Positions 33,347 through 42,259 of a DNA stretch of 64,000 nucleotides are shown here, piece by piece (position 1 is the stretch's first letter; every line of letters starts with the position of its first letter). Below the pieces are notes generated by a model, which was given only the letters and a program-made list of their open reading frames with translations, did no database searches and was not told where the DNA came from. Position numbers and translations under genes: made by a program. Source of the DNA: CAVRCA01 sp965218045 (GTDB taxonomy: Bacteria > Pseudomonadota > Alphaproteobacteria > Acetobacterales > Acetobacteraceae). The DNA is taken from assembly GCA_965218045.1 (NCBI GenBank), contig CBDCJX010000012.1, forward strand, positions 165,754 to 229,753, read 5' to 3'.

Positions 33347-34711
33347 ATGACACTCCGCGTACGCAAATACGCCGTCGGGCTGCTCTCCGGCTCGCTCGTC
33401 GCGCTGGCCGCCGCCGCTTCGCAGGCGGCCGAGCCCACACCACCCACGCAGACCCCAACCACGCTCGCGCCGCCGTCAGCGGCACCCGGGACGGCCGGTT
33501 CCACCACGGCCGCCCCCACTGCCCCGACCCCGGCCGCGCCGCCAACCGCTCCGGGGGCCTGGACGGACACGCTCAAGTTCAATGCGCAGTTCGATTTCGG
33601 GGCGATCATCCACCCGGTGAACCCGGATAACGGCCTCAATTACGGCCGCCTGTTCACCGATCGCGCCAACCAGGTGGTGCTGAACCAGGCGCTGCTGAGC
33701 GTGCAGCGGCTCGCCGACCCGAAAGCCACAGGCTACGATTTCGGCTTCTCGTTGCAGGCGCTGTACGGCACCGACGCCCGCTTCACCCAGTTGCTGGGCG
33801 AGGGCAACTACGCGTTCGCCTCGAAATACCAGCTCGCCATCATTTCGGCCAACGTGCAGGCGCATCTACCCTGGCTCTCCGCTGGCGGCATCGATGTCAA
33901 GGCGGGGCAGTATCCGACACCGATCGGCTTCGAGACGATCGATCCGTCGACCAACCCATTCTACAGCCATTCCTACATTTTTGGTTACGGCCTGCCGTTC
34001 ACCCATACCGGCGTGCTGGCGACGTGGCACGCGACGCCGGTGGTGGACATCTGGGGCGGGATCGACAGCGGCGTGAACACCACGCTTGGCGGCGGCGACA
34101 ACAACGGCGCCGCGGGCGGCTTGTTCGGCGTCGGGCTTAACTTGCTGGATGGCAAGCTGTCGATCCTGGGGCTGACGCATTTCGGGCCGGAGAACAGCTC
34201 GACTGCGTTCGAGTCCTTCGTGCCTAGCCAGAACGCCAACGCGCACTACCGCTATCTCAACGACATCGTGTTGACCTACAAGCCGAACGACAAGTGGGCG
34301 TTCACCACGGACGTCAATTTCATCCGCGACGATTACTTCAAGGCGAACGCTTTCGGGGTGGCGCAATACGCCTCCTACACGCTGAACGATGTTGTCACGC
34401 TCAACGCGCGCGGCGAGATCTATCGCGACGATAACGGCTTCTATGTCGCGAGCTTTCGCAACCCGCATGATTTCGTCAATGTCGAGTATGGCCTCCCTGC
34501 GCCGGGGGCGGTGGCCGCCGCGCCGAGCACCTACGGCGAGATCACTCTCGGCCTGACCTACAAGCCGAACCTGCCGGTGCCCTATCTCGCGTCCTTCGCG
34601 GTGCGGCCCGAGGTGCGGTACGATTACGCGCTGACCAACACAAGGCCGTACAACAGCGGCAGGGATCGTGGCACCTTCACCTTTGGCGCCGACGTGATCC
34701 TCGGCTTCTGA
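33347..34711 (+). CDS. Outer-membrane beta-barrel porin (BBP2/OmpL-like)
   Basis: 454 aa. Signal peptide to about residue 28 (ending ASQAAE), then a Pro/Thr/Ala-rich linker (residues 30-75), then alternating beta strands (TLKFNAQFDFGAII, WAFTTDVNFIRDDYF, TLNARGEIYRDDNGFYVAS) ending in Phe (ADVILGF), as outer-membrane barrels do. It probably forms a pore for small solutes. It follows amt by 74 nt and may share its transcript, which would tie outer-membrane permeability to nitrogen status (inference). Confidence 0.85.
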   Translation: MTLRVRKYAVGLLSGSLVALAAAASQAAEPTPPTQTPTTLAPPSAAPGTAGSTTAAPTAPTPAAPPTAPGAWTDTLKFNAQFDFGAIIHPVNPDNGLNYGRLFTDRANQVVLNQALLSVQRLADPKATGYDFGFSLQALYGTDARFTQLLGEGNYAFASKYQLAIISANVQAHLPWLSAGGIDVKAGQYPTPIGFETIDPSTNPFYSHSYIFGYGLPFTHTGVLATWHATPVVDIWGGIDSGVNTTLGGGDNNGAAGGLFGVGLNLLDGKLSILGLTHFGPENSSTAFESFVPSQNANAHYRYLNDIVLTYKPNDKWAFTTDVNFIRDDYFKANAFGVAQYASYTLNDVVTLNARGEIYRDDNGFYVASFRNPHDFVNVEYGLPAPGAVAAAPSTYGEITLGLTYKPNLPVPYLASFAVRPEVRYDYALTNTRPYNSGRDRGTFTFGADVILGF

Positions 34712-34714
34712 TCA

Positions 34715-34744
34715 GACGCCCCGCCGGTAATCCGGCGGGGCGTC
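34715..34744. terminator. Bidirectional terminator hairpin
   Basis: GACGCCCCGCCGG-TAAT-CCGGCGGGGCGTC, a perfect 13-bp stem with a 4-nt loop, between the convergent stops of the porin (34711) and the helicase gene (34746). Confidence 0.8.
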
Positions 34745-34745
34745 G

Positions 34746-37700
34746 CTACTCGGCGGCGACGACCTGTTGGGCGCACAGCCATTCCCGTCCCGACCGAGGT
34801 CGCAGCGCGTGCGCCGCTTCGACGAACACACCCGCACCCTGCCACTCCGAGCGATTGCCGACGACATAAAGCACCCGTTTCGCCCGAGTGGCGGCGACGT
34901 TGAGCAGGTTGGGTGTTCCGCCGACCCAGCTGCGCGACCCCGGCTTGGCGCCGCGCCCGGCCCCCAGCATCAGGATCACCGCCTCGGCCTCCTTGCCCTG
35001 GAAGGTGTGCACGGTGCCGATACGCGTCTCGACCCACTCCCGCCGGGCCTTCTTGGTCAGTCGTGGCAGCACGCCGGGATTGTCGAGCAGCAGCATCCTG
35101 AGCCGTCCCGCCGGCACCTTGAACGGGCAGATGACATAGAGGTCCGGTGGCTCCGCCGATGCCTGGCACAGCTTGGTGATCGCTTGGGCGATAAGCTGTC
35201 CCTCGGCCTCCACCCACTTGCCCGTGGCAGGAGCGTCGACGTCGATCCACCCCGACTCGCCCAGCACATCCCTGATCCTCGAGACGCCAGCAGGCGTGGC
35301 GAACACCATGCGCTCATCGTAGGCGATGCGATTGGCGATGCCGAACATCGGCTGCTCGCAGCGTCGATGCACCAGCAACGGAATGCCGGTGATCCGCTCC
35401 TCCGAGCCGGCTTGCCCGTTCACCACCCGAAAACGTCCCTGGATCGGGCTGGCGCGGTCGGCCAAGGTCTGCGCCGACTGCTCGGGCGCGGCCCAAGTCC
35501 CCGGGTTGGCGTCGTTGGCATCGAAAACAAGCCGCGTGGTGCGTGGTGGCGTGGTCACCACCGGCTCGATTTGCAGCGGGTCGCCGATCACCACGGCGCG
35601 CCGGGCTCGCCAGATCGCGCCGATGGCGGCCTGCGGCGCTGCCTGCCCTGCCTCGTCGATCAGCAGCCAGCCGATCTGGCTTGCGCCGAACCCCTGGAAC
35701 ATGCGGCCGATCGAGGCGAATGTCGTCGAAACCACCGGTACGAGCAGGAAGAAGAAACCCCAGTCGGTAGGGCTCGGCTTGGGTGCGCCGGGCCCGCCTT
35801 GCGCCGCCCGGGCGATGGTGTTCAGCGACGGCTTGATGCTGCGCGCCGCCGCCACGATGAAGGCGTGATGCAGCCGAATGGCGGCGATAAACAGCTCGTC
35901 ACGCGCGGCCCGGAACGCACCGCCGTTCCACGGTGAAGCTTGATGCAGGTCTGCGTCGGACTGCGCCCAGAAACCGGGTCCGGGCAGAGCGCCGTCGATC
36001 GCCGCCTGTCCATCCTCCAGCGATCGCGCGAACCGTGCCGTGTCATCACGAAGCGTGTCGCGCGCCGCTTGCGCATCGCGGCGCTCGACCAGGCAGCGCT
36101 CCTCCCCGGCCCCGGCCCCGGCGAGCCGCCCGGCTGCTGCCTGGGTCGCATCCTGGGCTTCGCTCAGCCGGGCAACCTGCCCGCGCAACTCGGCTTCATG
36201 GCTACGCCACGCGCGCGTGCGAAGCAGTTTCGCGAACCCGGACGGTGCGACGGAGGACAGCGCCGCCAGCTTGGTCGCCTCGATCGCCTGCTGCCCGCCG
36301 AGCGCTTCGTGCCCATCGCGTGCCGCGCCGGCCGCCTGTGTGGCGGAGGCGAGTTCCCGTTCCGCGACCTCGAGGCGCTCTTCCGCCGCGGGCAATCGTG
36401 CCTCCACATCCCGCAGGCACGATCCGACCTCGCTGAGGACGTGCAGTTCCCCTCGCAGGCGGCGGCAGCGATCCAGCGCGTGGCGGAACGCATCGCGTGC
36501 CTCGCGCCAATTGCTCAACGCCTCGGGCGAGCGCGGCGGAGGATCGCGTTGCGCAAGCTTGCCCGGCGATTTGGCGCGATTCTGCGGGGCGTCGGGCCAG
36601 CCGACCAGGTTCAGCCAATCGTTGAGGCCCCAATCGGCGTCCCACCAGAACCGATCGAAGAATGCGCGCCGGTTCTGTGCCCGGCCGAGCCGCGCCGCCA
36701 TCAGTCCCCAGGCGTGGTCCTCATCCTCGGCGTCCGGCTGCACCCCGAGCACGGCGTCGGCGGTCTGGGCGAAATAGCTCAGGCCGCTCTCCCGCCAGAC
36801 CGAGCGGTCCAGCGCCCGAGCGCGAACCGGCAGCTCCAGGCTGACGTTCTCCACCGCCGCGTTGTTGCTGCTGGCCACCACCAGGGCGAAGTCCATCAGG
36901 TCGAGCCCAGACAGGTCGCCGCGCGGATCATCGAAGCTGGCGAGCAGCGCCGCGCGCGACACCAGCACGTGGGCCACCACATCGCGCAGCAGGGTGGTCT
37001 TGCCGGTGCCCGGCGGCCCGTTGATCGCGGCGATGCCGGAGCGCCCGAGGTCTCGCACGACGGCGTTGACGGCGGCTTGCTGTAGCAAGCTCAACGGGTG
37101 CAACCCCGGACCAGGCCAGCGGCCGAGCGGAAACGACGCTGGCTCAAGCAACGAAGCCAGCTTGCGCCGGTCGGTCAATGCATCCCAAGGACGAGCCGGG
37201 GGTCGCATCCCGAGATAGGCCGCAGCCGCTTCGGGCAGGTGGTCCGCCTCGCGCAGCACCCGCGCCAGGTCGGGCAGCAGGAAGCTCGACAGGAAGTCGG
37301 GTCTCGGCGGGTTCTCGCTCAAGCCGCGGATGGCACACGGCGTCATCACCCACAGCTCAGACGGCAGGCCAAGCTCGTCGGCGAGGCTGCCGGAGGCCGC
37401 GCGCAGGTCGCGCCAGGTGAGCGACCGGGAACGACCATCGTCGCCCAGTGGCGACAGGATGCTGGCGAAACGCGCCTTGAAATCCTGCTCCAGCACGGCC
37501 CAGTCGGCCAGCGCCGCCGCCGAGCGACCGCTCAGCATGTGCCCGAGCCCCCAAGCGAAGCTGGCGATCGCCAGGGTATCGGGCACCAGCACGCCCCACT
37601 GGTCCAACACCGCCGAGGCGGCGATGACGTGCCCCTTGGTATGGCGGTTCGTCTCGTCCTCGTCCGCCTGCTCCGCGAAGGTGGCGTCCAGGCGCTCGAA

Positions 37701-38030
37701 AGCCTGCCGAGCGGGCAGCGCGCCCAGGATGACGCTGTACCAGGGGTGTTTCCGCTCGGTTTCCGGCGCGCTCTCGGTCGGCTTGGTCTCGCCATCATCC
37801 GGTTGCTCGGGCAGCGGCGGCCACGGCGTCGGGTCACCGTCTTGCGGCGTCTGCCACTGGGCGGGGTCATCCCCGGCGGCCGTGTCCTTGTTGCGCTGCT
37901 GCCCCTGCTTTTCGGCGGCAAGCTCGGCCCAGCCATCCTTGGTGACCTGCGGCGTCAGCACCTCGATCGCCATCCAGGAGCGGAGCACCCGACGAACCAT
38001 CTCTGGGTTGGTGACTGGCGCGGCAACCAT
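34746..38030 (-). CDS. Large SF1 (Upf1/Dna2-like) DNA/RNA helicase
   Basis: 1094 aa. Walker A GPPGTGKTTLLRD at about residues 337-349, Walker B LLIDEAGQAAPQ near 790 and QPMFGIANRIAYDER. Then come TVHTFQGKEAEAVILMLGA and the arginine-finger motif NVAATRAKRVLYVVGNRSEW near 1050. Between the two ATPase halves (about residues 510-640) lies a long Arg/Glu/Ala-rich coiled coil. The first 330 residues match no family I recognise. Helicases of this build occur in repair, RNA handling and phage defence; no nuclease or other defence partner is adjacent. ATG 38030 is preferred; the frame stays open upstream without similarity. Confidence 0.85.
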   Translation of the reverse strand: MVAAPVTNPEMVRRVLRSWMAIEVLTPQVTKDGWAELAAEKQGQQRNKDTAAGDDPAQWQTPQDGDPTPWPPLPEQPDDGETKPTESAPETERKHPWYSVILGALPARQAFERLDATFAEQADEDETNRHTKGHVIAASAVLDQWGVLVPDTLAIASFAWGLGHMLSGRSAAALADWAVLEQDFKARFASILSPLGDDGRSRSLTWRDLRAASGSLADELGLPSELWVMTPCAIRGLSENPPRPDFLSSFLLPDLARVLREADHLPEAAAAYLGMRPPARPWDALTDRRKLASLLEPASFPLGRWPGPGLHPLSLLQQAAVNAVVRDLGRSGIAAINGPPGTGKTTLLRDVVAHVLVSRAALLASFDDPRGDLSGLDLMDFALVVASSNNAAVENVSLELPVRARALDRSVWRESGLSYFAQTADAVLGVQPDAEDEDHAWGLMAARLGRAQNRRAFFDRFWWDADWGLNDWLNLVGWPDAPQNRAKSPGKLAQRDPPPRSPEALSNWREARDAFRHALDRCRRLRGELHVLSEVGSCLRDVEARLPAAEERLEVAERELASATQAAGAARDGHEALGGQQAIEATKLAALSSVAPSGFAKLLRTRAWRSHEAELRGQVARLSEAQDATQAAAGRLAGAGAGEERCLVERRDAQAARDTLRDDTARFARSLEDGQAAIDGALPGPGFWAQSDADLHQASPWNGGAFRAARDELFIAAIRLHHAFIVAAARSIKPSLNTIARAAQGGPGAPKPSPTDWGFFFLLVPVVSTTFASIGRMFQGFGASQIGWLLIDEAGQAAPQAAIGAIWRARRAVVIGDPLQIEPVVTTPPRTTRLVFDANDANPGTWAAPEQSAQTLADRASPIQGRFRVVNGQAGSEERITGIPLLVHRRCEQPMFGIANRIAYDERMVFATPAGVSRIRDVLGESGWIDVDAPATGKWVEAEGQLIAQAITKLCQASAEPPDLYVICPFKVPAGRLRMLLLDNPGVLPRLTKKARREWVETRIGTVHTFQGKEAEAVILMLGAGRGAKPGSRSWVGGTPNLLNVAATRAKRVLYVVGNRSEWQGAGVFVEAAHALRPRSGREWLCAQQVVAAE

Positions 38031-38168
38031 GCCGCATCCTCCGCAGCCTCGGCTTTCGCGACAACCCCACGGCGCCACGCCGGCGCAAAATCTCCTCGTG
38101 TTGTGTTGGAAGCACCGGCGGGATACGCGCGGTAGAGACGATTGGTGGCGCAGCCGAGGGCAAGGCAA

Positions 38169-39332
38169 ATGAGCGGGATGCAAGCGGCTGGTGTCGTCAT
38201 CGTCGGCGCGGGTCAGGCCGGCGCGGTTTGCGCCCGCGCGCTGCGCCGGCTCGGCTTTGCCGGCCCGATCACCCTGATCGGCGACGAGCCGCACCCACCC
38301 TACGAGCGGCCGCCGCTCTCGAAAACCGCTCTGGGCGCCGCCGTGCCCCCCTTCGCCTTCATGCTGAGCGAGGCGACCGCGCGCGAGCAGGCCATCACCT
38401 TGCGGCTCGGCACGCGCGTTACGACGATCGAGCGTGGCGCGCGACAGCTCGTGCTCGAAGACGGCGAGCGCCTGGCCTACGGCCTGCTGGTGCTCGCCAC
38501 CGGCGGCACGGCGCGCGAGCTGCCCGGCCTGCCCGCCGACGGCTCGCACGTCTTCGTGCTGCGCACCCTGGCGCACGCGCAAGCCTTGCAGCAGCGGCTG
38601 GCGACCTTGCCGCGAGTGCTGGTCATCGGCGGCGGCTGGCTCGGCCTGGAGATCGCCGCGAGTGCGCGCGGGCATGGCGGGTCGGTGACTGTGCTGGAGC
38701 GCGAGGCGCGGCTCTGCGCCCGGGTGCTGCCGGCCGCTCCCGCCGAGTTCCTGGCCGAGCTGCATCGGGCTCACGGCGTCGCGCTGCGCCTCGGCGTGGC
38801 CGCGCGGGTCGAGCGCACCGACGCGGGCGTGGTCGCGCGGGTTGCCGGCGAGCCCGCGATCGAGGCGGATGGCGCGGTGGTGGCGATCGGCCTGCTGGCG
38901 GCGGACGGGCTGGCGCGCGAGGCCGGGCTCGCCTGCGATGACGGCGTGCTGACCGACGGCGCCGGACGCACCGCGGACCCCGCGATCCTTGCCATCGGCG
39001 ACGTGGCGCGGCTAACCCATGACGGGCTCGGCCGCAGCCTGCGCCTCGAATCGTGGCACAATGCCAACGCGCAAGCGGAGCTGGCGGCGCGCGCCATGCT
39101 CGGCGAGAGCGTCTCTTACCACGACGTGCCGTGGTTCTGGTCGGACCAGTTCGGTCGCCGCCTGCAGATCGCCGGCGTGCCGGAAGCCGACGATTCGGTG
39201 ATCGAGGCCGACAGCGGCGTCAACCCGCTGTGGCGGCTCGGTCGTGACGGCCGGGTGACCTCGGTGATTGCCGTCGACCGGCCGCGCGACATCGCCCAAG
39301 CGCGTCGCGCCTTGCGTGCAAAGACGTCGTGA
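38169..39332 (+). CDS. FAD-dependent ferredoxin reductase-type oxidoreductase
   Basis: 387 aa. FAD-binding VVIVGAGQAGAVCARALRRL, LIGDEPHPPYERPPLSK (the ERPPLSK mark of ferredoxin/rubredoxin reductases), NAD-binding VLVIGGGWLGLEIAASARGH and ILAIGDVARL. The C-terminal reductase domain contains ESWHNANAQAELAARAML and DVPWFWSDQFG. It would pass NAD(P)H electrons to a ferredoxin serving a Rieske oxygenase or P450, neither of which is adjacent. ATG 38169 after AGGGCAAGG; ATG 38178 is the alternative. Confidence 0.92.
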   Translation: MSGMQAAGVVIVGAGQAGAVCARALRRLGFAGPITLIGDEPHPPYERPPLSKTALGAAVPPFAFMLSEATAREQAITLRLGTRVTTIERGARQLVLEDGERLAYGLLVLATGGTARELPGLPADGSHVFVLRTLAHAQALQQRLATLPRVLVIGGGWLGLEIAASARGHGGSVTVLEREARLCARVLPAAPAEFLAELHRAHGVALRLGVAARVERTDAGVVARVAGEPAIEADGAVVAIGLLAADGLAREAGLACDDGVLTDGAGRTADPAILAIGDVARLTHDGLGRSLRLESWHNANAQAELAARAMLGESVSYHDVPWFWSDQFGRRLQIAGVPEADDSVIEADSGVNPLWRLGRDGRVTSVIAVDRPRDIAQARRALRAKTS

Positions 39333-39464
39333 TCGGGTGCTCGGAGGCTCCGAAACCGTTGGGGAGTGGCATACAATCGTGGTGATATGGTGCGGTTCGG
39401 CGCCGGCAAACCGACCGCGCCGATGCCGTAAGAACAAAACAAGAATTTAGTCAGGAGAGAAACC

Positions 39465-40835
39465 ATGTTCGAGATCGGGGTCTTCCATAACGGCGCGTCC
39501 AGCTTGCCAGTGACCCTCACCAAGGACGGGGTGGCGGTGAATGACGGCTCGCTCGCCGAGGTGCACGCCGCGGCGCAGGAGGTGCTGGTCAACCAGGTGC
39601 GGCAAGGCATCCTCGCCGAGCAGCTTGGCTTTCAGTCGTTCTGGCTGACCGAGCACCATTTCCAGCCGGAAGGCGCGGAGATGAGTCCGAACCCGCTGTT
39701 CACCCAGATGGCGATCGCCGCGCAGACCAAGAAGATCCGATTGGGCCAGTGCGCCAACATTGTCGTGTGGCACCACCCGGTGCGCATCGCCGAACAGATC
39801 GCGCAGCTCGACGTGATCAGCAACGGAAGGGTCGAGTGCGGCATGGGACGGGGCTATCAGCCGCGCGAGAACGAGACGCTCGGCCGTCCGTACGGCTCGA
39901 CGATCCAGGATCAGGAGCGCAATCGCAAGGCGTTCGAGGAAGCGGTCGCCATCATCCAGAAATGCTGGACGCAAGCATCTTTTTCACATCACGGCGAGAA
40001 CTTCTCGATCCCGCCCTCGTACACCAAGTGGAACCACAAGCAGACCATCGCCTATTTCCAGATGGACAAGGTCGAGCGTCGGCTGGAGGACGTGATGACG
40101 ATCGGCGCGCCCGACATGTATGCCGCCGGCAACCCGGTGCAGGCGACGACCACGGTGCTCAAGGAGATCCAAGTGTTCCCGCAGCCGGTGCAGAAGCCGC
40201 ATCCGCAGATCTGGGAGCCGCTTACCAGTCCGCGTTCCATCAGGTGGGCGGCCGAGCACGGCGTCAATGGCGTGTTCATCGTCGAGCCGAATGATCGGAT
40301 GAAGCGCAACATCGACATGTACTACGAAGCCGCCGAGCGTGCGAACTGGCCCGACATGGCTGATCGCGGCCGGTTCAAATACGGCTGGGACGCGCAGAAG
40401 CGTCGCGGCATCATGACCAGCCGCTACATCCACGTCACCACGCCGGGCAAGGAGAAGCAGGCGCTGGATCGCGCCGCCCGCGCGATGGAGCTGCAGTTCG
40501 ACTATTACGGACCGTTCGGTTTCGGCGCCGTCGTCGCGCGCATGGACGAGCCGATGTTCGATCTCAACAAGCGCGTCACCGCCGAGATGCTGCGCGAGCG
40601 CGAGATCGCGATCCAGGGCTCGAAGCAGTTCGTCATCGACAAGATCATGAAGATGAAGAACGAGATCGGCTACGAGGATTTCTGCTTCCTCGGCTGGTTC
40701 GAGCTCGGCGGATTCGAGGGAAGCGAGATCGAGGACCAGATGCGGCTCTTCGCCGAGGAGGTGATGCCGGTGATCGCGCGCGAATGCGGCGGCAAGGTGG
40801 AGCTGCCGACGCGCGGGATCAGCTACACCGGCTGA
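39465..40835 (+). CDS. LLM class flavin-dependent oxidoreductase (long form)
   Basis: 456 aa luciferase-like monooxygenase. FWLTEHHFQPEGAEMSPNPL carries the EHHF motif; RLGQCANIVVWHHPVRIAEQ and NGRVECGMGRGYQPRE follow. A long insertion (about residues 175-255) comes before the usual QKPHPQIWEPLTSP. C-terminal GSKQFVIDKIMKMKNEIGYE and MRLFAEEVMPVIARE are as in subunit A of two-component alkane/terpenoid-type monooxygenases. TCAGGAGAG lies upstream of the ATG. It is convergent with the SDR at 40845. Confidence 0.9.
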   Translation: MFEIGVFHNGASSLPVTLTKDGVAVNDGSLAEVHAAAQEVLVNQVRQGILAEQLGFQSFWLTEHHFQPEGAEMSPNPLFTQMAIAAQTKKIRLGQCANIVVWHHPVRIAEQIAQLDVISNGRVECGMGRGYQPRENETLGRPYGSTIQDQERNRKAFEEAVAIIQKCWTQASFSHHGENFSIPPSYTKWNHKQTIAYFQMDKVERRLEDVMTIGAPDMYAAGNPVQATTTVLKEIQVFPQPVQKPHPQIWEPLTSPRSIRWAAEHGVNGVFIVEPNDRMKRNIDMYYEAAERANWPDMADRGRFKYGWDAQKRRGIMTSRYIHVTTPGKEKQALDRAARAMELQFDYYGPFGFGAVVARMDEPMFDLNKRVTAEMLREREIAIQGSKQFVIDKIMKMKNEIGYEDFCFLGWFELGGFEGSEIEDQMRLFAEEVMPVIARECGGKVELPTRGISYTG

Positions 40836-40844
40836 TCGCGGAAG

Positions 40845-41594
40845 TCAGGCCATGTAGGAGCCGCCGTTCACCTGCACCACCTCGCCTGTCATGTAGCTGG
40901 ACATGTCGGATGCGAGGAACACGGCGACGGCGGCGATCTCCGTGGCCCGGCCGACGCGGCCGACGGGCGAAGCCGCGCCGGCCGCTTCGATCTCCGCTTC
41001 CGACATGCCGTATCGCGGCTGGGCGGTGTCGATGAGACCCGGCGCAATCCCGTTCACCCGGATGCCGAGCGGCATCAGTTCGAGCGCCATCCCGCGCACC
41101 AGCGAGATCACGCCACCTTTGCTGGCGGAATAATGCGCGCCCCTGACCGCGCCGGCGGCCGCCACCGAGGCGATCGCGATGATCGAGCCGCCGGTCTTCG
41201 TCTCGATCATCTTGCGCGCGGCGGCCTGGCTGCAGAATGCCGTCCCCTTCAGGTTGATCGCGTGGGTGGCATCCCAGGTCTCCTCGGTGAGGTCGAGAAA
41301 CGTCGAGCGCGGGAAAATGCCCGCGTTGTTGACCAGAACGTCGAGACCGCCGAGCGCCGAAAACGCCGCCTCGACGATGGCCCGCGCTCCGGCGACCGTT
41401 CCGACGTCGCCTTGCACCAGCGCTGCCCGGCGACCGAAATCGTGGACTTGGCGCGCGATCGCCTTTGCGGCCGCTTCGTCGTCGAGCCAGTTCACCACAA
41501 CGTTCGCCCCCTCCCGGGCGCATTCGATCGCCGTCGCCGCACCAATGCCCTGCTGTGCGCCTGTCACGAGTACAGCCTTGTCCGCCAACCGCAT
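40845..41594 (-). CDS. SDR family oxidoreductase (FabG-like)
   Basis: 249 aa from MRLADKAVLVTG. Motifs TGAQQGIGAATA, NNAGIFPRSTF, catalytic Ser in IASVAAAG and HYSASKGG with Tyr/Lys. The tail MTGEVVQVNGGSYMA is that of 3-oxoacyl-ACP reductase-like enzymes. The ATG at 41675 would prepend 27 residues without similarity. It is divergent from the carbamoylase remnant. Confidence 0.9.
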   Translation of the reverse strand: MRLADKAVLVTGAQQGIGAATAIECAREGANVVVNWLDDEAAAKAIARQVHDFGRRAALVQGDVGTVAGARAIVEAAFSALGGLDVLVNNAGIFPRSTFLDLTEETWDATHAINLKGTAFCSQAAARKMIETKTGGSIIAIASVAAAGAVRGAHYSASKGGVISLVRGMALELMPLGIRVNGIAPGLIDTAQPRYGMSEAEIEAAGAASPVGRVGRATEIAAVAVFLASDMSSYMTGEVVQVNGGSYMA

Positions 41595-41701
41595 GCCCGA
41601 ACTCCCCGCTCTGGATTGAATGCGCCCCGACGCGCGCTCCGGCGACATCCTAACCGCAAGCCCGCCTGCCGCCACCTTGTCTTCGCGGGGAATGCCACTA
41701 A

Positions 41702-42190
41702 CGTGTCGACGGTTGGCGTGCTTTCGGTGTCAATGTCGGCATGTGCATCTGCAATGATCGGCGTTGGCCCGAAACCTACCGGGTGATGGGGATGCAGGGT
41801 GTCGAGCTGGTGCTGCTTGGCTACAACACGCCGACGCATATCCCGTGGGAGCCGCTGTACGATCACCTGTCGGCGTTCCACAACCATCTTTCGATGCAGG
41901 CCGGCGCCTACCAGAACAGCACCTGGGTGGTTGGCGTCGCAAAGGCCGGCATGGAGGAAGGCTGCGAGCTGCTTGCGGGTAGCTGCATCGTCTCTCCCTC
42001 GGGCGAGATCGTCTCGCTCGCAACCACCAAGGGCGACGAGGTGTTCACGGCCCGGTGCGATCTGGACCTGAGCCGACACAACAAGCAGGCGATGTTCAAC
42101 TTCGCCGAACACCGCCGGATCGAGCACTACGGACTGATAACCGCGCAGGCCGGACCGAGCGCGCCGCAGGACGTGAAGGAGAGCCGATAG
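41702..42190 (+). pseudogene. 5'-truncated N-carbamoyl-D-amino-acid hydrolase
   Basis: Only the C-terminal half (about 160 of 304 residues) of a nitrilase-superfamily D-carbamoylase remains. It begins near FGVNVGMCICNDRRWPETYR, which contains the catalytic Cys, and continues VELVLLGYNTPTHIPW and MQAGAYQNSTWVVGVAKAG. The catalytic Glu and Lys from the N-terminal half are missing. An in-frame TAA at 41699 precedes the homologous sequence and the DNA upstream belongs to the divergent SDR, so a deletion removed the 5' half. Even if translated from ATG 41741 it should be inactive. Confidence 0.88.
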
Positions 42191-42259
42191 CCCGGGCTCG
42201 CTTGACATGGCCGGGTCGCGGCCGTGCAATCCGCCGCAGACAAGCGGGGGAACAGTCCG

